NCBI RefSeq assembly: GCF_003576645.1
Contig: NC_044916.1
Coordinates: 31,024,723 to 31,088,722, forward strand
Length of the DNA stretch: 64,000 nt
Source: Ipomoea triloba
Lineage: Eukaryota; Streptophyta; Magnoliopsida; Solanales; Convolvulaceae
Direction: 5' to 3'
In this document: piece after piece, positions 23,481 through 35,421 of the stretch
How positions within the stretch are numbered: position 1 is the first letter of the stretch
How the letters are laid out: each line of letters starts with the position of its first letter
The notes under the pieces: model-generated
Databases searched by the model: none
The model's input: the letters and a program-made list of their open reading frames with translations, nothing else
What the model was told of the DNA's origin: nothing
Program-made: the position numbers and the translations under genes

Positions 23481-26400
23481 TCATGTACTAAAATGACTGG
23501 AATTATCAGTTGGAATGTAGAAATCAAACCTGACGTCGACAGAACTGGAGTTTTCTCCATTATCTTTGTACTCAGTATTCGTTATTGTTCCGGATGGATC
23601 ATCTTCTTGGTATTCTGATCGCACCCGGCGAACTGGCACCATTACAGAGTAGATTGTCCCAAGTTCTGGATCTCTAGACACATTCAGCTGAACTTTATCT
23701 TGTGATTCTATCTCCACATAGTCTGAGAGAGTGCTAACGACATTGCTTACTATCTTCTGCTTCGCCTCATCACTGACTGCACAACGATCAGAGAAAAGGA
23801 TCATCTTCAGGCGTTGCTTGGCAATGTTTGCATTAGACTTTCTCCTTGACAGTGATGATGGAAACATTATCTTCCAAGCCAAGTTTAAGCGTTCAAAAAA
23901 GCTCAAATTTATGGCATTAAGGAAGAAGTCATCAAACTCCTGGCTCAACGAACTTGGGGAAATTCTATATTCCCCCAGCGGTTTTCCAGAGTGGCAGTGC
24001 ATACTATGGCCATCACGTACTGAACGAGACCTTATAGGCACAACCTCAGAAGCACTATAATCTACCTGCAATGCAGCAGGATCGTGAAGGGTCAGCTGTG
24101 ATAGCAACATAAACATGTCAACTGAGTCTTAAAGCATGCTTGCACTAGACAACATTTGGATCATTAAGTCAGGATAACATGCTTACATGCATTAACAAAT
24201 TATAACAATACTTTCACCCAAAGAAATTCGGTGCTAATAGGTCACAACTTAGTAAGTTTTATGCATTACTGCAACAGCCAAAAATGTAAGAATAGAAGAA
24301 ACGATGCAAATATTATAGTGCATAGAGAGCAAAGTTCTTACTAAGGTTAACCTTAGGAGTTAGGAGGGATTTAGTTCAAGTTATCTAACATTACCTAAAT
24401 AATGTGAGTATGATAGTGTTATATAACTTGTTTACTTCAAATTATGTGATAACGTTATATAACATTACCGTATTCACATTACCTAGGTATTATAAGTATA
24501 GTAATGTTATATAATCTGTTTAGTTCAAGTTATGTAATTACCTCAATAATCTTAAATTACAGCCACGTCAAACATAACCCCAACTAAACATGTTAATACG
24601 GAGTATTACATTTTAACAATCTCAACTAAACATACAAGGTAATCTTACATCCTCATAATCTCACATTACCTCTATGAAGGTAATCCTAGTACCCAAGTCC
24701 CAAGGTAATCTCACATTCCATGAACTAAATACAGAGATCACACAGTGTGTATACTACCCTAGAGAATCAAGCATAAAGCTTTTACTAATAAGGGAAACAT
24801 GTCTAAGAATCTTCAAAAAACAAAAGGATTCATTACATTTTTAAAAAGCTTATGCTTTAATGATTCCCTTACAAAAGCATTACCACGGCATATAGTTGGC
24901 AAGCATAAATTGCTGCTACAGCTGCCAGCCTTGTCTCAATTGACCTTCAACATACCAACCTCCACATTAAGATGCATTGCATGTCTTTACAAGGTAGATA
25001 TATGTATTTCGATATATCTGGAAAAACATATCCTCTTTATTTTTCCTATAAAACAGGTTTAGCATGGAATAGTCACCATTTGGCACACAGACGAGAAATT
25101 ATGCCTAAGTACAAGTCATGAGATGTGGTGAACCAAAAAATTATGCTACTAACTAGGATATGATCAAGAAAATGCTCACATTGTAAGATTTTCCTGTATA
25201 ATATATTAATTAAGAAGATTTTTGGTGCAATAACTAGGCTTGTTAAGAGGTTTGGTCAGACTAAATAACTAAGGGTGTTTTTGGTTCACACATTGGAATC
25301 GGAATCGGAATGGGAATCAAATACTTGGTAATGATAATGGGTTTTGGTGAAAGTATTTTGCATGTTTGGTAGTAGGGTGGAATTGGAATGATTACTAATA
25401 TTGATGTTTGGTTGTGTATGATCTTATAATGGGAATAAATGTTTTAAAAATACGAAAACAAAAAATATATATAATGATCCTAATATAATGACAAACAAAG
25501 CATTAATATGAACAAAAAAAATATCAAAACAAAAATCTAAAAGTACTAATCCAAACATAAAAGTTAGATTACCAATAAGATGGAATGATACCCCTTTTTA
25601 ATTAGGGAATGAAATTTTTAATTGAATGGGTAATCAAAACCTATAGTTGTGTTTTAAAAAATTGTCAACTAAACACTAACTATGATTTTGATTCCAATTA
25701 CTAGTGTGTAAACCCATGGACCAAACACGCCCTAAACGTTACTTCGTATTTAGTTTACCAAATACATGTCTATATTGATTGGATATAGCATATATAGTTC
25801 CTTGGTACTCTCACTGCTTAGTTAACGCAAAATAAGCCATCTAAAGTTCCGAGTTAAGTGTGGGACAAAACATCTAACTCTCTCCATGCAGTCCTACGGT
25901 CCTACCATTCCAAAGGCAACACAAACACGAAGATATCAACTATGGTGGACGAATTAGATTCTATATTGCTTGCGCTATGAAGGTTAGATTTCATTATCCT
26001 TTTACATGTAAAATTCATGTATATAATTTTGTATATGTCTAACACACATCACAGCTATATCTCTATATTAGACAATACTCACATCACAATTTTATGTCTA
26101 TATCTAACTGTATTGTACTTTTTGCACAAATCTCTGAACTGTATTTAGTGTTGTCCATAGTAGGCACACTAATTGAGGAAAGCAAGGCTTCTAGTGGCAC
26201 TCAGCAGAAAGAAATAGGAGTAAAAGCCTAGGTTAGTCCTATGGAAGGCAATGCTAAGTGAGTGAACTAAAAATGAAACAGGGAAACTACTGAATAAATA
26301 GCTTTTTTATGAGAAATGAACAACAGAAACTAGAGTCTCAAAATCATTGCCTCCATACTTTTAGGTTGTGTTTGATACTGGAATTGCAGCAAATTTGAAC

Positions 26401-26914
26401 AGTGTGGACCTTGGAATGAAACTGATATTATTTAATCGAATTTAACTATATCTTAAGAAATGATATTTTCATTCCTTCTTCCATGGAAATTACAATTCCT
26501 TCCAAAGTAGTTAAGGGGAAAAAATATTAGAGATAGAAATCGTGATAATTCCAGAGGACATGAATAGTTGCATGCAAATTCAAGTCTCGGACTGGTAAGG
26601 AAATATAAAACTGACCTAAGGTTAACATAAGCACCCCAATAACGTCCTCTAAACAGACAAAACCATATATATAATTGAAGAAAAGCTCAAATAATTCACA
26701 GAAAAAGCTAAATTAACTCGCATTAGAGAAAATACAAGAAACGTGGAACCGAAAAATGAAAAAGAAGTTGAGTTGAAACCTCAAAGGATAAAAAGGGCCA
26801 TAGACAAACCTTGGAAGGAGGAAGAAGATGAAAATGCTGTGAGCTCCGGCGAAGACTGTTATTCGGAAATGGAGTCATTGCGGCGGAGACCCGTAACCCT
26901 ACGGATATCTCCAT
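23481..26914 (-). CDS. MinE: Chloroplast division site-determinant MinE
   Basis: Two exons on the minus strand, 26914-26810 and 24065-23481, encode 229 residues, the same length as I recall for Arabidopsis MinE1. The first 35 residues are Ser/Arg-rich with few acids and fit a chloroplast transit peptide. The MinE core follows in exon 2: FFERLNLAWKIMFPS, then NANIAKQRLKMILFSDRC, then EAKQKIVSNVVSTLSDYVEI and QLNVSRDPELGTIYSVMVPV. A plant-specific C-terminal extension ends in VDVRFDFYIP. MinE acts with MinD in the plastid stroma to keep the FtsZ ring at mid-plastid. The intron is 2.7 kb, unusually long for this window, and contains at least one clear MITE. The start was chosen as the only upstream ATG that gives a transit peptide in frame with a GT-AG junction. 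Confidence 0.95.
24367..24732. mobile_element. Probable MITE in MinE intron
   Basis: The left GGATTTAGTTCA and right TGAACTAAATAC form short inverted ends. The interior repeats motifs such as GTAATGTTATATAA and GGTAATCTCACATT in both orientations. I could not define a clean target duplication, so the limits are approximate. Confidence 0.45.
25273..25732. mobile_element. Tourist-like (PIF/Harbinger) MITE in MinE intron
   Basis: The ends are GGGTGTTTTTGGTTCACAC and its imperfect complement, reading from the right GGGCGTGTTTGGTCCATGG. They are flanked by TAA on both sides (25270-25272 and 25733-25735), the trinucleotide target typical of PIF/Harbinger elements. The arms repeat TTGGAATCGGAATCGGAATG-like and ATTCCAATTAC motifs in opposite orientation. 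It is 460 bases long with no transposase frame. Confidence 0.75.
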
Positions 26915-28039
26915 TTTTCAAAATCGGATCTAGTGAAGAAGGATAGGGTTCGAAATGGAGCTTTCAGGCGTCTGCCATTAGTTTAAGCTTCGAGTGAGAG
27001 AGTTCGCAGTTCAAAGCAGAGGCTGTAGAGCCCTGCTCCCGTTAACTCCCTGACCTACGTCGTCGTTTCGAATTTCTTCTTTTAGATTTTGACCACATAT
27101 TTTAGGGCTAAATTCATTTGCCGTGAATATCATAGCGACGTCGTTTCCATATTCGTATTATAATTTAGGGAACTAAAAAGTTAAATTTGTCCCTAAATCG
27201 AATGAATATTATAATTGGATTAACTGAACAAAGTTTTAATGAGGCATCCTAAATTGATAAAATAATGTAATTGGATCCTAATATTACCTATTTAATTGGG
27301 TATTGTTGATCTGGCATTATCTAAACTTCACGTAATGTGATTTTGTTTGATAAATCAAATAATTTTGAATCTTAAATTAAAATGATAATAAACAAATAAA
27401 AAATCAAACATAGACAATTACAATTTACAATTGTTATGTTTCTTACCCTAGGCAATATAGTATTGTAATCATGGTTGTTCTGTTGATATTTAGACTTTTT
27501 ATGAGATAAATTTCTCATAATTATTATTTTTAATGTTTCAATTTAGACGCAAGACAACCATGGTTGTGAAATTACTGGATGGAGACAACTGCATTCATTA
27601 TTTTGATTTTTTTTCTTTTTTTATTGTTTACTTTAAAATTTTTAATTCCCATTAAGTCATATCACCACCACATATGAAATAAATACTTGTAAAAGTGTAG
27701 TTAGCATCCTATCAACAATAACATGTTAAATAAATAACATTAATATCCAATTACACTATTTTATCGATAAAAGTTTTCAATTCAGCGATCCAATTAAACT
27801 CTTCACTTTAATTAAGGATGGATTTAACACTTTTTTTTTTCCAATATTTTATATTCCGGTGAAAATGTGAAATACAGATAACAATGATCGAAAATGCATG
27901 CAGGAGAGGAGTGGGCTTAATTGTTGGGCTTACTGAGCCCAGTTAAGGGTAGTAAAATGACAAAAAGGGGGATAGATTGTTGAGTGTGATTTCAAAGGAG
28001 TGATAGCATAAAGTACAGAGATGACATAATCGGGAAGAG
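26915..28039. other. MinE upstream region and AT-rich spacer
   Basis: The first 150 bases are GC-richer and probably the MinE leader and promoter. The motif ACGTCGTTTC occurs at about 27058 and 27134. Beyond that I see no feature. Confidence 0.4.
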
Positions 28040-28398
28040 CAAATTATGCTATGTACCCGGGTCCACATCGCAAGTGGATCCAAGTCCATATTCATAATTT
28101 TAAAATTTTATGTTCACAATTTTATAATTTTATATTCACAATTTTAAATTTTAATATACAAAATTACATTACTCAATATTCACAATTTTTAAATTCTATA
28201 TTCACAGTTTTGTTATATAGATTCAAAAATTGTATTATACTATTAAATATAGAGTTATGAAATTATGAACACAGAATTTTATAATTATAATATAGAGTTC
28301 AAAAATTATAAATATAAAATTTTAAAATTGTGAATATGAACATGGGTTCACTGGGTTCACTTTACAAGGTGAATCTGGTTCATGATATAACAACTGAT
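28040..28398. mobile_element. MITE of the GGTCCAC family
   Basis: The left end GCAAATTATGCTATGTACCC and the right end (reverse-complemented, GTTGTTATATCATGAACC) are inverted relatives. They enclose AT-rich arms with many ATTCACAATTTT and AAAATTGTGAAT strings that pair. The flanks CGGGAAGAG and TGGGAAGAG (about 28031-28039 and 28399-28407) differ at one base of nine, a plausible target duplication. No coding content. Confidence 0.6.
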
Positions 28399-28407
28399 TG
28401 GGAAGAG

Positions 28408-31400
28408 AGTGGTGCAGAGATCTGAGGAAGGGGACAGATGGGTTTTAGTGTGTTGGAGATGGAGGGAAGCGGGACCCACTACATCTTCATGGATAGATCC
28501 TGCGTCCGTCATATGATGTGAAGCCCTACTAACTTGCACATACAATTCTATAAGTGCATTTTCGTCAATTTCTGTTAGCCTGGATTTCAAACTTGAAAGG
28601 GAAAGCTTTTGGTTTTGGGGTTCCGGAGTTTTGTGTGTGTATGGACCCCAAAATTTGTTTCAATCACATAAATCACCTAGAAAAATTAAATTTTGAGATT
28701 TAACACTAAATTGTAGATTTATGAGCACAAAAAATCAAATGCAAATTAAACCAAAAGTTTCAATTTTCGTGACAATAATCAAACCACGCTCTGTCACTAG
28801 AAGTATGTTTTAAATAATATTTTTATCCACCAAACTTCAATGAGTAACGCTACACATTCTTTTTTTCTTTTTTCTTTTTTTGACATGACATTATTTGATT
28901 AGATTCTTTAATATTGGAGTAGGTGATGTTAGCCAATTCATGTACACATGATGAACATAAAAGCTAAAGTGAGAGGGAAACACTCATTTTCATTTATCAA
29001 GTTACGTTTAAATATGCATTATCAAAAATTTTATGGTATATCGGTATCTTATGATCTTAAGAACTTGTAGTGATTGTTGGATGATAAGATCAAGTGTCCT
29101 TTAAAGTTCATTATCTAGAATTGAACTATTGATAATTGATAAGTAACTTTTCATTAATTGTTTATATATTTAACACGTAAAAATGTTGTTGTCTCTTTAA
29201 ACTTTATCTCGAGTATTCGTATTATGGTGTGACATTATAAAATAATGAGTTTAATAAAATAATGGCAAAGACAAAAATGTACGTAGCATGAGAGCATAAA
29301 TGTTTGAGTTGAAGTTGTCAAGCCAATTAATTTGTTTGATAGATACATATAGTATTAATTAGGGAGAGGCCCCTTGCATGAGTGGCGCTAGTTAACCAAC
29401 ACGTTCAACAACTTAGAAAATGCCTCGCATTTCCCGTGAAATGACCATGCAATTCAATAGGGGACCAGAATTAATTTGGTCTTATACTCTTTTTTTTTTA
29501 GACATATCGGATGCATAATTAATTAAATTATATTCTGATTGAACTTGTGCAAAACTATTTTACATAAGACGATTTTTTTAAAATATTATACATTTTGTAT
29601 CCCATCTTACAGTACACTTTTAAGCGTAAGACGGCAAGAGCACCTGTCCAAATTGCCCATCGCTCTGTCAATCCCCAGGTTCCCACCCATACACATACAC
29701 TATGGGTATGCATAAAAGGGTATTCATCTCCTCTAATTAGCTAAGATTTCTCAATGACCTGTAGATTTCTAGTATTATTTGAACCCCATATTGTTGCTCA
29801 GCAATAATTTAATTTTTTTATATTAAAAAGTATTATATATTTAAGACATTAAAAATATATATAATTGAGATATATGTATATTTTAAAAAAATCATGCATC
29901 ATATGACAAAAGTCATTGGAGATTTGGGTTACTTAAGAAGTTGATGGGTGATAGGTACCACATTCATATAACTAGTAATCAATGAAAATATTGCATGTGT
30001 GTCAAAATATGTATGAATCACAAATCTTAACAACTTTTTCTTAACTAGACTAGACATGGATGGTCATCATTTTTCACTTTCCTTGTGTCATATTTTGTGT
30101 TGGTTGGTTTGTTTTTATTTATTTATTTTAACTTTCCATGTGGCATGTTTTGTAACTTTGGGCAATTATTTACTTATATTTTCCTTTTCAAACATAACAA
30201 GTAAATAAGTATATAAACTTTACAATATTTATGTCCGAAATCTTCAAAGCAAAGTTTTCCCAATTAAACAAGTAAAAAATCTAATTATAACAAACTTTAA
30301 ATCTAGTGTTGGGTTATGTTGTAATAGTTCAATCTAACTAGTAACCCAATTAAAGTCCAAAAATGATCAAATATTTAATCAAAGATATAACAAATAATTT
30401 TACTTGAGATAATGTGTCACATCTAAACTTACTGTAGATTGTGGTATTAATATAAGATGTGAAACATAATCCATTACACCAAATCAAATAGTATGCTTTA
30501 TACGTTAAGAATAGTTATCTCCTAATTGGTCATAACTATACTATAAACCTATTGTTACACAAAAGCAATACTTACCATTTGCAATTTTGTCTTCACCATT
30601 AAATCAATCCAAAATGCCTTAAATTTTGCCTTTACCATTAAATCAATCCAAAAGGCCTTTACCAACATTATATTATTATTTTCTTTTATCTTACTTAATT
30701 CCAGCACTTCGAATTTAAATACTCAACATGTTATAAGGGTAGAGTAAATTTCACTTTTAGTACTTCTATTATAACATTACAGTATTTAATCAAACTCTTT
30801 TAATTAATTTTATCCAATTATATCCATGACTTTCATTTATGTGTCACGATTAATTTTTCATTTAATTTTTTTTGTCATTTAATTGTTTAATGAAGCATGC
30901 TAACATGTAATATGCATGTAATTTCATCATTCAAACATCTTGTCTCAACATGTAATTTCTTGCATCTTCAATTAAGTCTTATATTCATGTTAGTCATATT
31001 TCTTATTTTCTTAATACTGAAGTTTAAATGAATGACTAATTATGACAAATAAAAGAAAGTCAATGGTATACTAAGGTAAACATAAATGAATAGGTTTAAA
31101 TATGTCATTAACGTCGCAGCAGTGAATGACTAAAATTGAAATTTACTCTATAATGGTATTTAGTCAATAACATCAATGGTTACTTAAAAAATTTTAAGTG
31201 AAAACTTTATTACGTATTAAAATACTAATTTTAGCTATTTCAACCAAATTTATATCACTTTCACAACTAAGGTATCCAACAATTCGATCTGATATTTAAT
31301 ATTACTTATAATCAAAATGTACAAAATTTTGTGAAAATATTGCGTACGGATGGTTTAAAATAATAAATGATTACCAAGATTTGTACGTATGGATCGGAGC

Positions 31401-31683
31401 CCTAGATATTTTCCATATTCAATTATACATATTCAACATGTTTGACAAAAACTATAAGTTATATTAAATCAATAATTAATAAGTGCTTTTAATTTTTTTT
31501 TTTGGTAATTGAAAAATCATATTAATAAATTTTAAGTTGCTGATGCTTATTGACTAAATCAAGTTAAAATGTATAATGATATTATAAAATATAATAAAAG
31601 TTAATGATGATAAATATCTAATAGGAATAGAAACAAATGCGTTTGTGTTCAATTATATTTGTTATTAACTTGAACTTGCAAAA
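28408..31683. other. 3.3 kb gene-free AT-rich region
   Basis: No open frame of note, no paired long repeats and no RNA gene that I can recognise. Short runs such as GTAAGACGG are unexplained. Confidence 0.45.
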
Positions 31684-32096
31684 ATCCTACCTAGGCACCG
31701 ATTTCTAGACGTCGGTTGACCGCATAGCGTATCACCATAATCGGTGATTTAGGCGATCGACTAGGCTACTTAGACGTTGACAGACTAGGTTGTCTAGTCG
31801 GCTGATTAGCTACTGTTCTTTTTCTTTTTCTTTTTCTTTTTTTTAAATGGTTATTTCACTCAAAATGATATCGTTTTGAGGGAAATAACTCTAAATTGTT
31901 TAAACTCTAAATATTTTTTAGGTCAATATTTAATATTTTAGTATTAACTATTAAAGTATTAAATATTTTATAATTATTAGTCTTAAAAATTAAAAAAAAA
32001 TTAAACAAATTTTTAAAGAATAAAATAAAATTAAAAAAATTACATGGATGTCTAGGTGCTAGGCGTTCCCGGACGCCCGATGAGCGCATAGCGATT
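31684..32096. repeat. Dispersed repeat, copy 1
   Basis: It shares an ordered set of blocks with 45655-45992: TTATTTCACTCAAAATGATATCGTTTTGAG, quoted here only in part as AAAATGATATCGTTTTGAG, then CTAAATTGTT, then TTTTAGTATTA and TATTAAAGTATTAAAT, and a GC-richer end with GGACGCCCGA. Its left part is rich in CTAGGC and GTCTAGTCGG. Both copies lie in the same orientation. The superfamily is not clear. Confidence 0.65.
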
Positions 32097-33139
32097 TTTT
32101 AATAATAACTTGTACATTTTGCTTTATCTTTTGTACACCCACAAGCAAATTATTTTCAATTTTACATTTTTTTCTCTAAACTGTTTACGTCACTAGATAA
32201 CACAAGCACATGTGTGTGCGCGCGCGCAATTTATATATAATGTACTAATTATTTTTTATTATCTTTTATCTTTCTTTCTTGTAATATATATTTATATGAT
32301 CATGTAGTTTCACATTTATTTTGATTATATAATTTCATGATTTTCATCATCATTTTTTATTAAGTATTTTTATCGCGCATTATGCATGTTTAATTTATAA
32401 CTAGTTGTTTATAAAATGAGACAATAATACCCCAACATCTAGAAACTATTTTTTTTAAACCTATATTATAGCTAGATAATACAGTTTAACTTTTATTAAA
32501 TATTGGGGGATTAATTAATGTTTTATAGTATACGCACCAAATACCATCATGGATTATTATAAGTCAATTTTAGATTGTTGTTCCGAAAGAAGTGACCATG
32601 TAGATGAAATATGATTCTCATATATAAAAGTCATGCGTTTAATTCTCGCTGATACCATTTTAGTTGAGCCTATTGTACAAAATATTCATAGTGTGGTTTA
32701 CCTCTCCAGTGTTGTTTGTATATTATTACACATGAATTGACTTTCCTCTTATTTCAAAAAAAATGAATTGACTTTCCTCAATACACACATTCAAGTACTA
32801 TTGTGTAATATATGACTACAGGTTTTCCTTGTTAAAAAAAAAAAAAAAACAAAAACAAAAACAAAAACTTCCTGTTCGCTAAAATCTTTAATTACTCTGA
32901 GCTTTCACTTTTTTTTTTCTTTTTCTCAGTACTAATTTACAAGAATAATAATTTTTTTCTCAATAGTAATCACAATAAGAAGATTGGAAGCACCCTTCAC
33001 TTCAGTGCTAAGTATGTGTTACAGTCTGATAGAGAGAACTAATAAATTTAGATATATAATTCATTTTTATTACATCAAAAAGTAAAAATGAAAAATCAAA
33101 TTATAAATTTTTTTTATCTTTTGGGCGTATAGTTATTTG
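32097..33139. other. AT-rich spacer, nothing recognised
   Basis: It contains short homopolymer and (CG)n/(GT)n stretches (around 32210) and (AAAAAC)n near 32850, but no gene. Confidence 0.45.
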
Positions 33140-33272
33140 TGACAAAACATCAGCTCTTTTAATATCAACTAAAACACAAGAATCAATATTGACTCCACTG
33201 AGGCTCGAACCCACCACCTCCCGTATAAAGGGAAGGGTTTGATGCCACTGGACTACAAGGTCCTTGGCATGA
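33140..33272 (-). mobile_element. tRNA-derived SINE, minus strand
   Basis: On the minus strand it reads AAGGACCTTGTAGTCCAGTGG (A-box region) and GGTGGGTTCGAGCCTCAGTGG (B box), quoted to 20 bases or fewer as TTGTAGTCCAGTGG and GGTTCGAGCCTCAGTGG. These are followed by a tail with TTGATTCTTGTGTTTTAG. It is related to the copy at 3512-3680. Confidence 0.7.
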
Positions 33273-34654
33273 TTCTCAACTTATTAGTGCACCGATTTAC
33301 CTCTTACAAACTATAATTTACTTTTGTGATTGATGTCTCTTTCAATAATCTTTTGCAATTCTCCATAAATATATGAGCAACCAACAAAAAAGAAAAAAAG
33401 AAAAAAAAAGCTCTACTTAATATAAAATTTAATGTTGTAATATATCATAAAACTATATTTAGTTTAAATAATAATGTATAGTAATTAACATTAATTTTAT
33501 TTACGAAACATTTTCAATAAGAAAATAAAATACTTAATAGGTCTTTGAGTTACATTGGCCATCACTCTTATGTAACTCAGTCCTTCCATAATTTAAGATA
33601 TAAATTTTTTGTCTCTCAATTTTATTCAAATGTCATTTTTAGTGCATCATATACATATTTTGTTAGCTCTTGATGGTATTAACTCCTAAGAGTATAAATA
33701 ATGGATTAAAACTTTTCCCTTTCAATAATTATGATGAGAGGAATACTATAAAAATTATCACTTTTTACTTTTATTTTTTGTTTTATACTAACATGACATG
33801 ATTTGATTCTATAAGTTGTAATTTTTTGTATTCCTTTCCTTTTTTACCTAATAAAATTTAAACACATAACATAATAACAAGAGTTATGTTTCATAAAAAT
33901 ACATTAGGATTATTATTTTTTTTCATAATTATTATACTTAGTATGGGAAAGCTAATACACATTAGGTAATAAAAGTACAGACAAATAATACAATTTTCTT
34001 TAAAGTACAAATAATGCTATAGACATTTATATTTATCATTCACAAGTAATCACTCCTTATGTGACAATTATATGCATGCTTGTGATGTGATATTTTGTCA
34101 CATTAAGTGTCAATTGTAAGGATATATAACGTTTTTTAAAATGACTAAAGAAACTCACCAGTCTTTACTATATAAAAGTGTGTACTAAGTAAACTTCATA
34201 TTGTAATTCTAATTGATAAATGACCATAAGTATATGTAATATACAGGGTAATATTTTTTTTTTAATTTAAAAGAAAAACATTTGTTAAAAAGTATATTTA
34301 GAGGGTGGGGCCTAGAAGGCTTTAATGCGTTGCAGAGGCACCCGCGTAGGTATATATATGATGATATGATCGTATCTATCATACCCACACATGCTTCGAA
34401 GTTTGTACGCTACAATAGTACAACTGTACAAGTACTTGCCTCTCAACTTATATACTTTCTGTGTAAGAAATCAAGACCCATCAACCAATCACGCACCCTT
34501 TACACAATAATAGTTACCATCATAAATCCTTCCACCCTCCCCGCTAAATCTACCTTAATTCCGACTTTACTTACAATTTGCCCTTCACCATTATTAGTTT
34601 GAGCGAGCATCTATGAACAACTTAGTTTGGATTATTTTGCGATCCTTTATTGAC
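33273..34654. other. AT-rich spacer, nothing recognised
   Basis: The 106-codon frame at 34282 shows no domain, no biased codon use that I can see and no neighbouring exon structure. Confidence 0.4.
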
Positions 34655-35421
34655 GGCAAATTATTGTGTGGACCACGTAGGGATGAGCAAAAGAAAGTCG
34701 GACCGACATAAAAACCAATGACCGAAAATTGAACCATCTAAATATTTCGGTTTCAGTTATTAAGGTCAAAACATTTCGGATTTCCGGTTGGTTATAGTTT
34801 TTTTTTTTTTCAAGAGAAAACCAAAAATCGAAGATTAATCTAAAGAAAAATAAAAATCTAACCTCATCCCATTTACATTTTGCAAGTCAATAGTCTATCA
34901 CATTAGTTTTAATCACTTGTTAGATTTCATGGCCTTTGTTAACCGTATAATATGTAAATATCATTTATTTATATCTCACTAAATTACTATTGTACTTGAA
35001 GACATTAATTTTAATTGATTATATATACAAAGATATTACTTTTTTCCTTTAATAATTTAGTCTTTTCACATTAGTCAAATAAATAAAATAAATTTAACTA
35101 TTTTACTTTATAATTAAAAAATGCGGTTATATTTATCCGATTGAAACCAACCCAAAATCGCTGGTTTCAGTTATGAAGGTTCGGTTAAAATTTCGGTTAT
35201 TAACCAAAAATTGACAGATGCTCACCCCTACTAGGACCACGGTCCAAAAACGAGTCGTTTTGAATTAAAATTAAAAAAAAATCCTTTTTTTTTGTTCCAC
35301 ACGCATGTTAGAATAATGAAAATTATGGAGTAATAAATTAGAATAATGTACTTTATGTGTTTTTTGACCGTGATCCACGCACCTGTGTGGACCATGATCC
35401 ATGCAATAATGATTGTTTGCC
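34655..35421. mobile_element. MITE of the GGCAAATTAT family, split by a hAT insertion
   Basis: The left end GGCAAATTATTGTGTGGACC and the right end (reverse-complemented, GGCAAACAATCATTATTGCA) carry the family signature. The right arm contains CACCTGTGTGGACCATGATCC as in the element at 2878. Removing the insertion at 34678-35233 plus one target copy rejoins TGTGGACCACG to GTCCAAAAACGAG, the usual interior of this family. Confidence 0.7.
34678..35233. mobile_element. hAT-type MITE nested in another MITE
   Basis: The flanking direct repeats GGACCACG lie at 34670-34677 and 35234-35241. Eight-base duplications are the hallmark of hAT elements. The left end TAGGGATGAGCA and the right end, reverse-complemented TAGTAGGGGTGAGCA, are inverted apart from a small slip. 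The interior has paired TTTCGGTT and AACCGAAA-type blocks and no open frame. Confidence 0.8.

Noticed and set aside
34282..34602. 106-codon frame as a gene
   Set aside because: No domain, no promoter or exon context that I can see, and it lies in a repeat-rich spacer.
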